From the NCBI GenBank assembly GCA_030737835.1, contig CM060847.1:18353280-18417279 (forward strand): a stretch of 64,000 nt of DNA, given 5' to 3'. Under the pieces are notes generated by a model. It searched no databases and was not told the DNA's origin. It saw only the letters and a list, made by a program, of their open reading frames with translations. Both the position numbers and the translations under genes were made by a program. Below, piece after piece: positions 1 to 11,707 of the stretch. This stretch comes from Acorus gramineus (taxonomy: Eukaryota > Streptophyta > Magnoliopsida > Acorales > Acoraceae). Positions within the stretch are counted from its first letter, which is position 1, and each line of letters starts with the position of its first letter.

Positions 1-200
1 AGTCCATGAGAGTCAATATGTGAAAGTATGCAAAAGTTTGTAAAAATCTATAAAAGTTCAAGAGAATCAATCTATGAAAGTATGACAAAGTCTATGAAAG
101 TTTTTAAAAGTCTGTGAAAATCTATGAAAGTTTATAAAAGTCAATATGTGAAAGTTCATGAAAGTCTGTGAAAGCCTATAAAGTGTGTGAAAGTTCATCA
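1..200. repeat. Degenerate short tandem repeat (GTCTATGAAAGT-like)
   Basis: Imperfect units of 10-14 bp built on GTCTATGAAAGT / GTTTATAAAAGT run from the window edge to about 200. The units vary in length and sequence, so this is an old satellite-like block. No coding potential is visible. Confidence 0.7.
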
Positions 201-1049
201 CTTAAATAATGTCCACATAAATCCATCAAAGTCCAAATTGACTACCCCCATTCCACTCTTTTAAAATAGCATATATCATCTAATGAATTGTGTAGATTTT
301 TTCATAGAAAAAAGTTGAAAAAAAATCTAATCGAGTTATGTACTTTCACAATGAGTGTATATGGTTAACAATATATATAGAACTAAAAACGAGAGTAAAA
401 AAAGTGTTAGTATTTGTGGCTTAATAAATCAATGTTTATTTTTTTCAAATGAATTTTGTTTTAAGAGAATCACATTTAACTCTTGCATAGCTTAACAAGT
501 GGGGATTTGTGTTTAAGCAATGAATTAAGGTTGCCTCATTTGTTTATGAGTACGGTTGATGGGAGGTTATAAGTTTTAATTTGTGTATTTGGTTTGCAAG
601 GGCATTTTGGTCAATTCAATGTCTTTGATGAGAAGACATGTTATGAGCCCTTGATATGATGAACCCATCAAAAGGTCCACCCTTGCATCCTTCTTAAGTG
701 TGTATAGAAAAAGAAACACACACACATTTTCAACTCATCAAGAAGAGGAGGAGAAGCAAGGGTGCCTGGGGGTTCCTCTGTTGATGTTTCTTCTCCAGGT
801 TCACTTGAATGAAATCAAAGGGAAGCTCAAGCATTAAATCAAGCTAGAAGAGGTGTTTCCAAAACCAATAAAAAAAATCTGAACCAAAGCCCAAAGGTAT
901 GTCTTGTTACATGGATTCTTGTTTTTCTTCCATACCAATGAAGATGAGATCCTGTTTTTTGTTTGTGACTTCAATCATGAAGCATTAGATCTCCAACAAA
1001 GAGAACTGTGTGTAATAATTCTCTTTCCATTTTGTTTGTGGGTGCCCAT

Positions 1050-1050
<1 letters not shown>

Positions 1051-1081
<31 letters not shown>
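1051..1081. repeat. (AG)n microsatellite
   Basis: About 15 uninterrupted AG dinucleotides. A second tract lies at 1210-1241 and the paralogous region carries one at 29463-29493, each preceded by the same TTTCCATTTTGT.TGTGGGTGC context. The tract is therefore part of a duplicated unit. Confidence 0.95.
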
Positions 1082-1085
<4 letters not shown>

Positions 1086-1203
1086 AACTTCTATACCTTT
1101 GCAGTGACTGTATGCTTGTGACTAACAAGGTATATGAAATTGAAATGGGATTGAAAAAATGACTGTGTAATAACATAGTTCTTTCCATTTTGTGTGTGGG
1201 TGC

Positions 1204-1209
<6 letters not shown>

Positions 1210-1241
<32 letters not shown>
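1210..1241. repeat. (AG)n microsatellite, second copy
   Basis: About 16 AG dinucleotides ending two bases before the splice donor of the exon fragment at 1244-1367. It is thus the first sequence of that fragment's intron. Confidence 0.95.
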
Positions 1242-1243
<2 letters not shown>

Positions 1244-1367
1244 CTTCAGAAGGGTTTGTTGTAGTTTGAGCATCCAATCTCCCCGCCAAGCATGAGAGGC
1301 TCAAAAGACCACCAAAGACAAGCAGTACATGATGAAGAGGCAGAGATGATGTTCTTGCCTTCAGCAT
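1244..1367 (-). pseudogene. Isolated LRR-RLK exon 1 (signal peptide) fragment
   Basis: On the minus strand an ATG at 1367-1365 opens 41 clean codons. They have a basic N-terminus (MLKARTSS), a hydrophobic core (VLLVFGGLLSLSCL), and then DAQTTTNPSE, the usual mature N-terminus of malectin-type LRR-RLKs. The exon ends in phase 1 at a GT donor (1243-1242). The same exon is at 32275-29584, and the matching exon 2 acceptor is at 35792/35793 in the plus-strand copy. No exon 2 is seen downstream on this strand (1-1243), so it is a remnant or its partner lies outside the window. Family placement rests on motif resemblance; the frame and signal peptide are read directly. Confidence 0.72.
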
Positions 1368-4209
1368 CTCCCTCACCAAAACTCAACCCTAGTTCAAAAA
1401 AATTCTGAACTTCAGTTCTCTGAAACTCGTGATCTGTTCTTCTTTTAATTTTGTTGGAGCCGTCAAAACTGAATTCAAAAAAGGTTAGTGTGATGTACGT
1501 CGTTGAAATTTCCTGTGGCCCAAATACAGCTTCAAAGGTTCAAAATGAAATTGTATTAAAAAAAACATTAAAAAAAAATCCAAACCGGTACGACATTAGG
1601 TTCAGTTCATTATTCATTGAATGATAAATCAAAGAATGGAGTCCGGATCCCATCAGTTTCCATGTACATAAGTCCGGTCAATAACAAATGGGTGGCTGAC
1701 ACTTGTCTAGGAAAAAAAAATCGGTGTGAAAAGGAAGTCCAACAATCAACTAATTACTTTTATCTTTTTTCTTTTATTTTTCCACTCACTGTCATCGGGT
1801 GGGGTCAGATCGGATCGAGGTGGTTTCAGACCTGACTTGACCCGTATGATTACCGGGTCTATGTTGGGTCTCGAATCTGATTGGATCGGATCGATCCATT
1901 AACAAATTCAAACCAGACAAAGAGAAGTTCTGAAACTTTTTAAGTGCTTACAATAACTTTATTTTTTTTACTTTTTAATAGAGTCTAATGCATTATAAAT
2001 AGTCTTTTACTATTTTGATTTTTAAATGTTTTATGAGTGAGTATTTGGAATATAGTTTTGATTATTATGCTTCTACGTGAAGTCAAAAGGTTGTAAAAAT
2101 ATTTCAACTGTTTAAAATTTTAAATGATTATTTAATATTTAGTTATAAATGTTTGGTTGAATCATGAGTGTTAGATTGGATCATAAATAAAAAAAATTAC
2201 ATAATATTTGGGTTGAGTCAACCGGGTCCAACGGGTTCATAGGATCAGGTCGGGGTGGACCCAGACCCGACCGGTTTTGATTGTCGGGTTCTTCGGGTCG
2301 GGTATTACACCTTTTATCGGGTCAAGTCCGAGTCGACCCGCGACCCGTTGAAAGGTCTACTCACACCTCTCCCAGGCGAATGACTGAGAGGAACGGTGGG
2401 ACCGTGAAAACTAAAAATGCTGAATTTCTTTTTCCCTTCTGATGTAGGACAGATTATGCAGAGGGGACCACTAAAAGAGATCCATCAAATAAATTAGAAA
2501 ATCAATGGTCACGATCTTGGAATTGCATGAAATTTTACATGGAGAAAGATAATGAAGAGATCTTCTAAATTTGTTGTTATATAACTAACAATTCTTATTT
2601 TTTGAAAATCCAATTATTTAGACCTTCAAATTAGCGATTTTATTATTTTTAGTATTCGTCTTTATGAATTCAAGGATTCTCTGCAGATTTAAGAAACTTA
2701 TAAGATCCCAACCCTTGTCAGATCTTTTTATCCGTTTTTCACTACGTTATCCTCGCACCCTCTTTTATTTTATTCTTATTTTTTTCTCTTTTCCTTATCT
2801 ACAAATTAATTAGGCGGTGATGACTAAAGGACTATGGATTGATTAGGTTCAGGGATTGATAAAATCTACATCTCTAACAACATTCAAATATCTGATTTTA
2901 CATATTTTAAGTAGTATGTCATTGTCTTATTATTGATTGTTTCAGGTGATAGTTTTGACTTGCACATATTCAATATAATGATCATAACATCTTTTTTGTC
3001 TGGTTAAAACTTCACATATATCATAAACAATCACATGAAATGCACACTTATAAGTCATAAACAATCAAAACGTACAATATATGAATCGACCTGAAATACT
3101 TGTTAATTGAATTGAATGATGAATAAATTAAATTGAAATACTTATTATGAATCAAACTAAAAAAATGAAGGGTGAATAACTTAAATGCCCCTTGATCAAC
3201 TTCTTAATTTTTTTTCTATCTTTAGACTTTTTTTAATTTTTTTTTACCCTTACAGTCTGGTCCTATTTTTTTTTTTATCTTTTATTAGTGTTACATCATA
3301 CTTTGATATCTAAAGTGTTTTATTTTTTCAATTTACAGTTAAATTATAAGTAGTTACATAATATGTTCAATTAGTTATAAAAATTATATATATATTTATA
3401 AATATATCATTATGTGTATATGAACTTATTTTTTCAACGCTTATCCATACAAATTAAAGATAATCGATTGATTCTCATATTCCACTACGTATATAAATAT
3501 AAAAATAAAATTATTAATGAAACGGATAAATTTTTTTGTTATTTTCAATCAGAAGTAATCCATGTCGTGCAAGTCATCCACCGTTCACAGTTTTGACTTG
3601 TAGACATTCACATGTATGGCTGTCCTATGCAATTGTCAAGTTTTGAATAGGTACTGATGGAACCGATGTTTTTGGGCATTGATGGGATCCGGACCCGTAA
3701 GGATGTCACCATGAAAATGTCGTCAATTGCTTTGTGTGGCCGTGGCTTCTCTTTTTTTTTTTTTTATCTGCCACGTGTGTCAGCGAAGGTGACAGCGAAG
3801 GCCAAATTCTTGGATATACTATTTTTGGATTTTTTTATGTATATATATAACCGTTGAATAATTAATTTTTTTTTCCCCTCGCATCTCTTACTTTTTTTTT
3901 ATTTATTTATTAAGTATGGGTGTTTTATCAAAAGAATGAAAGGTTTTTTTATTTTTTAATTTCTATAAATCATATGATTTAGTGATTGATTATTTATTTT
4001 TTTATATTTTAATTTTAGTTTCTAAATTTATAAGTTATATTCTTTTTTAATATTTAAGAATAAACTATTCTTAAATTATTTGATTTTTTTTAAATCTTTG
4101 AAAAAAATTAAAAAAAAACATATCTTTTAAATCTAAATACTAAAATTAAAATATAAAAAAGTAAAAAATTAATATTTAAATAAATATATTTATGAAGATT
4201 AAAAACTAA
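1368..4209. other. AT-rich intergenic DNA without recognisable genes
   Basis: No ORF with a family signature. It includes two patches rich in GGGTC/GACCC words (about 1795-1890 and 2210-2360) and several poly-T runs. I see no RNA gene. Confidence 0.6.
1795..2360. repeat. GGGTCGGGT-type low-complexity patches
   Basis: Two clusters (about 1795-1890 and 2210-2360) of GGGTC, TCGGGT and GACCCG words separated by AT-rich DNA. Similar words, mostly as CAACCCGA, recur at 4797-5305 and 13430-13490, so this is a dispersed repeat family. Confidence 0.55.
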
Positions 4210-4421
4210 AAAAATCCAAAAATGAATTGACCAACCAAACCAAAAATATCTTTCAGAAGGAAAACCAAATGTCAAACACAACTACAGTGATGTTGCACCT
4301 GACAGAAGAAACCAGGTTGAGAGAGACTTCAATGTGCAAATGAAACGATAAATGTGTGTTATTGACATTTTGGCATGGTGGGCCCTGGGAATAGCCCCGG
4401 GCCTATAAAGTGTCCACACAG

Positions 4422-4423
<2 letters not shown>

Positions 4424-4451
<28 letters not shown>
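4424..4451. repeat. Poly-T tract (28 T)
   Basis: Uninterrupted run of T directly after the end of the duplicated block at about 4420. It may be the tail of an inserted retro-sequence, but no SINE or LINE body is recognisable beside it. Confidence 0.9.
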
Positions 4452-4454
<3 letters not shown>

Positions 4455-4796
4455 AAAAAAGTAGAACCATGCCACCATTGCTTGAAGTTGTTTGAATGTC
4501 GTTTAAAGTTGTTGACTTAAAATACAATATGAAAAAGAGGGATCAATTACTAAATAACATAGTTTATATGGATTTAAAAATAAAAATTGCATTTCACATA
4601 CTAATAGAGTATGGACGGACGTTTAACAAATGGACAAAAAACGAAATAGGCGATTGAAATTAGAGATAAAAAGAAATATGAAGAAAAAATGGTCGATCAC
4701 TAGATAGCATAGTTTAGAGGGATTTAAAAATAAATATCCCAAAAAAGAAAATTGGGAAAATTTTACACAATTTCTTTTTGAGTCTCAAAGGTAGGG

Positions 4797-5305
4797 CTGT
4801 AACTTGGATGGGTTGGGTTCGGGTTGACCCCAACCCAAACCCAACCTGATTTCCAAACTATTCAATTCTAACCGGACTCAACCCGATTTTCAACCCGAAT
4901 TGGACCAACCCGATCCAACGCGACTCAACCCGAATTGGACTAACCCGACTCCAACCCGATTTTCAACCCGATTTGAACCAACTCGACCCAATCCGAATTT
5001 CTAACATGATGTCTAAATTAAATAAATCAATCCGACTTAACTCATAAGATTAGCTAGGTTTACCTAAAATTTGGACTACCCATATTAGAAGTTACAGAAT
5101 GAACGGTCTTGATCTTTTTTTTTTTTAACTATTAGTTTACGGGTTCGGGCTGAGTCGGGTTGTGAGTGAGCCAACCGAACCCAATTTGTGAGTCAACTCG
5201 AATTAGTCAACCCGAACCCGATTTGGTCAACTCAACCCATGTAAAAATCAGGTTCAACCCGTCGAATTCGGGTTCAGCCCGACCCAAGTTGCAGCCTTAC
5301 TCAAA
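4797..5305. repeat. CAACCCGA-type degenerate repeat block
   Basis: Dense irregular repetition of CAACCCGAT/AACCCGACC words on the plus strand, then the complementary GGGTTCGGG words near 5135-5165. It looks like a small inverted-repeat low-complexity insert within the duplicated segment. Confidence 0.65.
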
Positions 5306-5470
5306 CATAGTCCGTTCATGTTTTTATTATTTTAAAATCAGAGTGAAGTATGTATCTTTATTAGAAATCTCTAATTATGGTATTTTATAATTAGATAAGT
5401 TTAACAATGTCAAAGCCGATAGAAGCAGTTCAAGGTTGCCCTTAAATTTAAGAAAACGATATATCCAGCT

Positions 5471-6296
5471 ATATATCCAACTATTTTCATTTTTTTTCTT
5501 CAAGTATATATTTACATTAATTAGTACATTTTTTTTCCTAATCTTCTAAAGAACACTGAAACATCAAAGAAAAATGACATGTTCAGTCTCTCGTACAGTC
5601 TCACTCACAATCCACACCGATTTTAAAAAATAAAATTTTTTTATAGAGACTTCTACTAAAGTACGTACTATTATAAGAAATAAAGTATATATTATGATAC
5701 AATAGTATATTTTTTTTATTATTCGAATTTTTTTTTGTTATGATAGTACAGTATATAATGCACCACTGTAGCATATAAGGTTGTAGATAGGGCTACAAAA
5801 TAGACTAAGTGTAATAGCGTTCAACTTCAAATTTCCTCGACTTATTGCACAAGTTAGTGATGTCTATAGATTTGGAAACTTCAGATTTCATGGACTGGAT
5901 GTGTAGATATTCATTCACCAAGCACAAATTTTTTTAAAGAAATGATAGGCATACGTCTTAAATTTTATTCAAATTCAAGTGACAAGCCCAAAGCATAAAG
6001 TTGATAGAGGAAGAATCCACCGAGACATATTACAATTCCAATACCATGATCTCATGTTTTCCTCCAATATACAAAATTTTAACTGCCCCTGCACAAGCAA
6101 TCCGGCACCCAATCTCTAACAAAATTAGTAACCGAATCCTAAAGATTTTCAATATAAATTCTAGTACCCTAAAAAACCAAATGATTTCTAGCTAGCTAGA
6201 TCGTTCATCAAGCACAATTCTAAGAAAAAAAAGAAGTAATTCCAATGTGGAACAACCGAAGAAGTTTTCAGAGATACTGAGTGGGTCCTATATATT
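5471..6296. other. AT-rich intergenic DNA
   Basis: No gene recognised. 5746-5806 (GATAGTACAGTATATAATGC ... GGGCTACAAAATAGACT) resembles the reverse complement of about 21690-21780, suggesting a decayed dispersed repeat. Confidence 0.5.
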
Positions 6297-6301
6297 CACT
6301 T

Positions 6302-6429
6302 TGTTAGAATATGAAAAGAATGAATCAATCATATTATTAGGGTTTGTACCCAATATTTATAGTACAAAAAGGGAAACAAGGAAAAGACTAATCTATCCTT
6401 AACCCTAGCATATATATATACATTTAACA
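6302..6429 (-). repeat. Copia copy 1, 3' LTR
   Basis: 128 bp, TG...CA ends, identical over most of its length to 11577-11702. Differences include a TATA dinucleotide expansion before the terminal CATTTAACA. Confidence 0.95.
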
Positions 6430-6438
6430 CCCCCCCTC
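6430..6438 (-). other. Polypurine tract of Copia copy 1
   Basis: Minus-strand GAGGGGGGG immediately upstream of the 3' LTR, the expected primer for second-strand synthesis. The equivalent site in copy 2 is 14396-14404. Confidence 0.85.
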
Positions 6439-6442
6439 AAAC

Positions 6443-9400
6443 TCATGGTGGATCATACATCGAGAGTTTGCTCAACAAGAAATCATGCCGCTGAAGTGTA
6501 TGAGACTTTGTGAAAAAGTCTGATAACTGAAGAGAAGAGGAAATATATGGGAGTGATATAGTGCCCGAAATAAAATGATGACGGACGAAGTGACAATCGA
6601 TCTCGATGTGCTTCGTACGTTCATGAAATACTGGATTGCTAGCAATCTGAATGGCGCTCTTGTTGTCACAATATAGAGGAGTAGACGCAGATAGAATGAC
6701 GCCCATGTCAGAGAGGAGGCGTCGAAGCCAAACAACCTCAGCAGTAGTAGATGCCATAGCACGATATTCGGCCTCAGCACTCGAATGAGAAACAATGTTT
6801 TGTTTCTTGGCCTTCCAAGATATAAGAGAGTCCCTAAGAAAGACACATATACTAGTTGTGGATTTTTGATCTGTGACATCTCCTCTGCCCAATCAGCATC
6901 AGTATAAGCGCGAAGTTCAAGAGTAGAAGAAGACGGTAACAGCAGAGCACGAGATATAGTGCCACGTAGATAGCGTATAATCCGAAGAACTGCTGCATAA
7001 TGAACAGTACGAGGGGCAGCGACAAACTGACTGACAATATGCACAGCATAGGCAATGTCAGGACGAGTGACAGTGAGATAGACGAGGCTTCCAACAAGCT
7101 GTCTATAACGAGTAACATCAGATAGTGGTTCTCCATCATCAGGCCGGAGCTTAGCATGAAGCTCAATAGGAGTGGGAGAAATGCGATCATCAGTTAGACA
7201 GGCACGGTCGATCAAGTCAGCAGTATACTTGCGTTGGGAGAGAAGATAACCACGCGGAGCAGAAGCAACTTCCAAGCCTAGAAAATAGCGAAGTTTGCCA
7301 AGATCTCAAATTGACGCTGAAGATGTTGCTTGACCGACTGTATATGAGATGAATCATCGCCGGTGATGATCATGTCATCAACATAAAGCAGCAGGATAGT
7401 ACGATGAGAACCAGAGGTGTGAACAAATAAAGCTGGATCAGAGGAACTGGAACAAACCCAGCAGCATAGATAGCATCAGTGAATCGAGCGAACCAAGCAC
7501 GAGGAGCCTGCTTGAGACCATAGAGAGCGCGGTGAAGATGGCATACATGACCAGATGAATGAGGAAGACCCGGAGGAGGAGTCATGTAAACCTCCTCTGA
7601 TAAATCACCATGAAGAAAAGCGTTCTTGACATCAAGCTGATAAATGGGCCATTGACGAACAGAAGCAACAGAAATCAAAGTACGAACAGTTGTCATCTTT
7701 GCTACAGGAGCAAATGTCTCATCATAATCAATACCATGCTGCTGAGTGAAACCACGGGCAACCAACCGAGCCTTGTGACGCTCAATCGAACCATCAGAGT
7801 TGGTCTTGATCTTATAAACCCACTTACAGCTGATAGGAGTCTTCCTGGAGGAAGTGGTACAATTTTCCACGTATGAGTGCGTTGTAATGCACTAAGCTCC
7901 TCTGCCATAGCACCTTCCCATTCTGGAATGCCGACAGCCTCACGATATGATTGGGGCTCCCAATGAGTGGAAACAGCTGAAAGAAAACACTGAAAACTAG
8001 GAGAAAAAGAATCAGAGGCAACCAAGCTGAGTCGTTGAGGAGGTCGACAAGCGAGGCGGATTGCGACGAGGAGCAACTGGTGTGGAAGCAGAATCGTCTT
8101 CTGGCGAAGCAGCATCAGGAACAGGTGTAGGAGTAGACAGAACCGTCCCACGTGAATCATCCGGAAAAGAAGTTGACGAAGACGGCAAGGGTGAAGATGG
8201 GACTGACGAGGAAGAGTGGTCAGGTACAGACGGAGTAGATGACTGAGGAGCAAAAGATGAAGATGAGAAATCAGGAATGGAAAAGTCCAAAAATGTGACT
8301 TCCTCAACCGTGGATGGGGGAAGAGGAACAGGAGGCGAGCGAAGAGCGTAGTATGGATGACTCTCAAAGAATGTGACATGACAAGATGTCCGAAGACGAC
8401 GAGCAACAGGATCATAGCATCGATATCCTTTGATCTCATTACTATACCCAAGAAAAACACACATAGTGGAACGAGGAGACAATTTGGTACGCTCAAGAGG
8501 AGGAAGTAGGACAAAACACGTGCATCCAAAAACACGAAGACGAGAATAATCAGGAGGACTATGATAAAGACGCTGAAAGGGGAGATGCCAGCAGTGATAG
8601 ACGAAGGAGTGCGATTGATGAGATACACACTTGTAAGAACAGCCTCACCCCAAAACTGAACAGGAACAGAAGCAGAGAGGAGTAAGGACCGGGTCGTTTC
8701 GAGGATATGACGGTGTTTGCGCTCAGCAACCCCGTTCTGCTGATGAGCATAAGGAGTGGAAAGCTGTGGTAGAGTGCCTTGGGAGGATAAAAAATCACGA
8801 AAAGCACGAGAACAATATTCCCCCCCACAATCAGAGCGAAACACCTTGATGCGTTTGGAAAACTGAGTTTCAACCATTGTAGCAAAAGATTTATAGATGG
8901 GTAACAACTCAGAACGACTATGCATCAAATATATCCAGGTAAAGCGAGAAAAATCATCAATAAAAATAACATAATAACGGTTACCCCCTTTAGAAGGAAT
9001 AGGGGAGGGACCCCAAACATCAGAGTGAACTAGATCAAAAGGAGAAGCAGAAATGTGTTTACTAGTAGGAAATGGAAGAGCCAAGTGTTTTGCCAACTTG
9101 CAGCCCACACATGGTTGAAGCTCAGTTTTTGAAAAGGAACCTAAAACACCGGTACTTATTAGATAACGAAGTCTTGGAGGAGAGAGATGGCCAAGACGGC
9201 GGTGCCATACATCAAAGGAGGAAGGAGAAGAAAAATCAAGCGCAGAAGCTGCAGAAGACGAAGGAATATGAAGATGATCCATGTAGTAGAGCCCACCGCG
9301 TCTAGAGCCTGTCCCAATCTTTCCCCGTACGACGATCCTGTACAGAACAAGTAGAAGAATCAAAAGTAATGAGACAATCATGATCCGCAATTTGACCAAC

Positions 9401-10765
9401 AGAAAGCAAATTTAATGATAGACCAGGAACATGAAAAACATCAGGAAGTTGAAATCGATGAGAAGGATCAGCAAGAGAACCAGAACTCGACACAGACAGA
9501 GGCATCCCATCTGCCGTACGAATAACAGGAGTGGGAAACACGCGAGTAGGACAACTAATAAAGGATGCCTGAGAAGTCATATGATGGGAAGCCCCAGAGT
9601 CAAGAATCCATGAGGAGGTAAGGTTACCTGTCGCCGCAGTAGAAGCAGAAAAGGGAGCAGATGAATCACTACCAGTCACTGAGCGAAGCATATCTTGAAG
9701 CTGTTGTTGTTGAAGGTGGAGTGCGCAAGACTCTCAGTGATCTGAGAGGGAAGAATATGCCGGCGGATCAGTAGGAAAATCAGATGCAACAGCAGCTGCA
9801 GATCGAGGCTGAGAGCGACGTGGAGGAACTGTAGAAGGTGCCCGAGGTGCTTGCGCCCGAGGCGCTAGTGCACGTGATGCTGCAGGATCTAGTGGACGAG
9901 GTGCTGGAGGAAGTGCTCCAGGAGCTGAAGTGCGAGGTACATAAACAAGAGGAGCACCATCACGAGCACGCTTACGACATTCAGATTGCACGTGTCCAAA
10001 TTTATGGCAATAATAGCAAGTGACCCGAGTGTAGCGATTGTCTTGACGATGTGCAACATTGACAGAACTGTGATCAACGATAGGCGGAGTGACAACAGTG
10101 CGAAGACGCGTCTCCTCAGCAACTAACTCAAAAAGAACCGTATCAAGAGACGGTTTGGGAGAACGATGAAGAATCTGTGCACGAATAGCCTCGAACTCAG
10201 GACGAAGACGAATCAAGAATTGGTATAATCGTTGACGATTACGGTACTCACGATAGCGTGTCAGAAAAATACCCTCTATCTGAGGATCCATAGGTGCGAG
10301 TTGATCCCAGTAATCAGATAAAAGAGAATAAAAATCACGAATAGAAAGCTCCCCTTGATAAAAAGTAGAAATGGCCTGATGATGTAGATAGAATTCCTAA
10401 GCACCATCGGTATACATATAGAAATTCTTCAGGAAGTCCCAATATTCTTTGGCTGTAATGAACGACTTCAAATGTTTACGAATATTTGGAATAACCGAAG
10501 AAGCAATATAAGCTTTCACCCGAGAATCGGCCTCCTTCTATGTTAACAAAGCCTTAGTATACGCCTCAGCTCTGGCCTTGATGGTTGTCTCATCAGAACC
10601 CGGTGGAGATGGTTCAAGTACAGGAGCTAGATTAGTGCCAGTAACATGACCCAATAGGCGACGATAATCAAGCTGAAGTTCAAGACTAATAGACCAGACA
10701 TCATAATTGTTACCATCAAACTTAACATCGATGATCTGAGTGTTATCCGTAGCCATAATAGGCAA
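6443..10765 (-). pseudogene. Copia copy 1 gag-pol, multiply disrupted
   Basis: Co-linear with the copy 2 polyprotein: Gag from ATG 10765, CCHC knuckle near 10020, protease DSGA near 9600, integrase about 9200-8550, RT about 7870-7400, RNase H 7275-6443. Defects seen against copy 2 include nonsense codons in Gag near 10535 and 10398, a 2-bp loss near 9317 between protease and integrase, a 1-bp loss near 8580, the pre-YVDD frameshift near 7447 shared with copy 2, a 7-bp loss near 7303, and a 2-bp gain near 6888 in RNase H. It cannot make a polyprotein. Confidence 0.9.
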
Positions 10766-11564
10766 AAAGAGAATAACAGAGAAAAAATATATGCCTCGGA
10801 TGATGAAAATATAGTCACAGATGCGTGTAGAACGAAAAATGGAGCAAAATGAGTACCAATATGACTATATTTGGAGTCCGAATGAACCCGTAGCGGCCGA
10901 ATAAAGAAAATACCAAAAAAGGCGATGACGGGGCGGTAAACGGGTCGCGGATCCGGGTCGGGCAGCTAGTGCCGGGTCGGGTCAGGCGCTGGAGCCGGGT
11001 CGGGTCGGGCAGCTGGAGCTGGGTCGGGCAGCTGGGCCAGGCGCGAGCTGGTGCTGGGCCGGGCGCGCGCGGGCGCGAAGCACGGGATCTCGGGATAAAT
11101 TCCTGAGTGATCCGGGATGCTGTCCGGGACCAAATCCGGGACAGGATCCCAGGAAATCCGGGCTGATCGGCGCGGATCCGCGCTGATCACGTGATTCCGA
11201 GACGACGCGCAGGCAGACGCGGACGGTGCGCGGACGGTGTGCGGGCACGGCGCGGACGGGGCGCGGGCACGGCGCGGACGGGGCGCAGGCAGGGCAAGGT
11301 GGCACTGGACGGCGCGGCAGGGTGGTGCAGCAGTGCGAGGCGGTGCGGCAGGGCGGTGCAACAGGGTGGTAGGGCGGAGCAGCCGGGTGGCGCAGCGACG
11401 GCACGACGGCGGTGCAGCGGGGCGGCGCAGCGGCGGCACGGGGCGACGCAGCAACGATGCGACGGCGGCACAGCGGTGCAGATGCAGCAGATCTGCGTGG
11501 GGCAGCGGCAAAGCGGCGCGGGGGCGATAGGACGTCGACGATCAAAGAAAAAAATTGGATTCAA
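10766..11564 (-). other. GC-rich untranslated leader of Copia copy 1
   Basis: Between the PBS and the Gag start. About 10920-11540 is strongly G+C-rich, with irregular repeats of GGGTCGGGC and GCGGCGCAGC-type words. Long open frames on both strands here (for example minus 10982-11545) are composition artefacts. The matching leader in copy 2 differs in repeat number and order, so the tract evolves faster than the flanking gag. Confidence 0.7.
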
Positions 11565-11576
11565 GCTCTGATACCA
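11565..11576 (-). other. Primer-binding site, Copia copy 1
   Basis: Minus-strand TGGTATCAGAGC, complementary to the 3' end of plant initiator tRNA-Met, abutting the 5' LTR with no spacer. Confidence 0.92.
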
Positions 11577-11702
11577 TGTTAGAATATGAAAAGAATGAAT
11601 CAATCATATTATTAGGGTTTGTATCCAATATTTATAGTACAAAAAGGGAAACAGGAAAAAAACTAATCTACCCTTAACCCTAGCAAATATATACATTTAA
11701 CA
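11577..11702 (-). repeat. Copia copy 1, 5' LTR
   Basis: 126 bp, TG...CA. It is followed on the plus strand by the CACTT target duplication at 11703-11707. Confidence 0.95.
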
Positions 11703-11707
11703 CACTT

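Larger units (their letters stand above)
201..1243. other. AT-rich intergenic DNA, partly LRR-RLK intron 1 derived
   Basis: No gene seen. The 250-400 interval (around ATATATCATCTAATGAATTG) resembles 29260-29400, which lies next to exon 1 of the LRR-RLK pseudogene. This stretch is therefore probably the start of intron 1 of the exon fragment at 1244-1367, expanded by unrelated sequence between about 420 and 980. Confidence 0.5.
4210..5470. repeat. Duplicated intergenic segment, copy 1 (with insert)
   Basis: 4210-4400 matches 12318-12530 (shared TAGCCCCGGGCCTA and GAATTGACCAA..AAACCAAAAATAT), and 5335-5465 matches 12600-12735 (TTAGAAATCTCTAATTATG, TTTAACAATGTCAAAGCCG). Copy 1 has roughly 0.9 kb of extra sequence between the two blocks, including the poly-T and the CAACCCGA repeat. 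Confidence 0.7.
6302..11702 (-). mobile_element. Copia LTR retrotransposon copy 1 (Ale-like), complete but decayed
   Basis: A 5401-bp element bounded by TGTTAGAATATG...TTTAACA repeats of 128 bp (6302-6429) and 126 bp (11577-11702), flanked by the 5-bp duplication CACTT (6297-6301 and 11703-11707). The tRNA-iMet-type primer site lies directly inside the LTR at 11565-11576 and the polypurine tract beside the other LTR at 6430-6438. This order sets transcription on the minus strand. The two LTRs differ at several positions plus a 2-bp indel. Coding sequence is broken by stops and indels. Very short LTRs and an abutting PBS suggest the Ale lineage; that is inference. Confidence 0.95.

Noticed and set aside
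985..1273. Minus-strand frames made of SLSLSLS runs
   Set aside because: Translations of (AG)n microsatellites.
11565..11576. tRNA gene candidates from TGGTATCAGAGC hits (also 19579, 47012, 60615)
   Set aside because: These are primer-binding sites beside LTRs. No cloverleaf or A/B boxes surround them. I saw no tRNA, rRNA or other RNA gene in the window.
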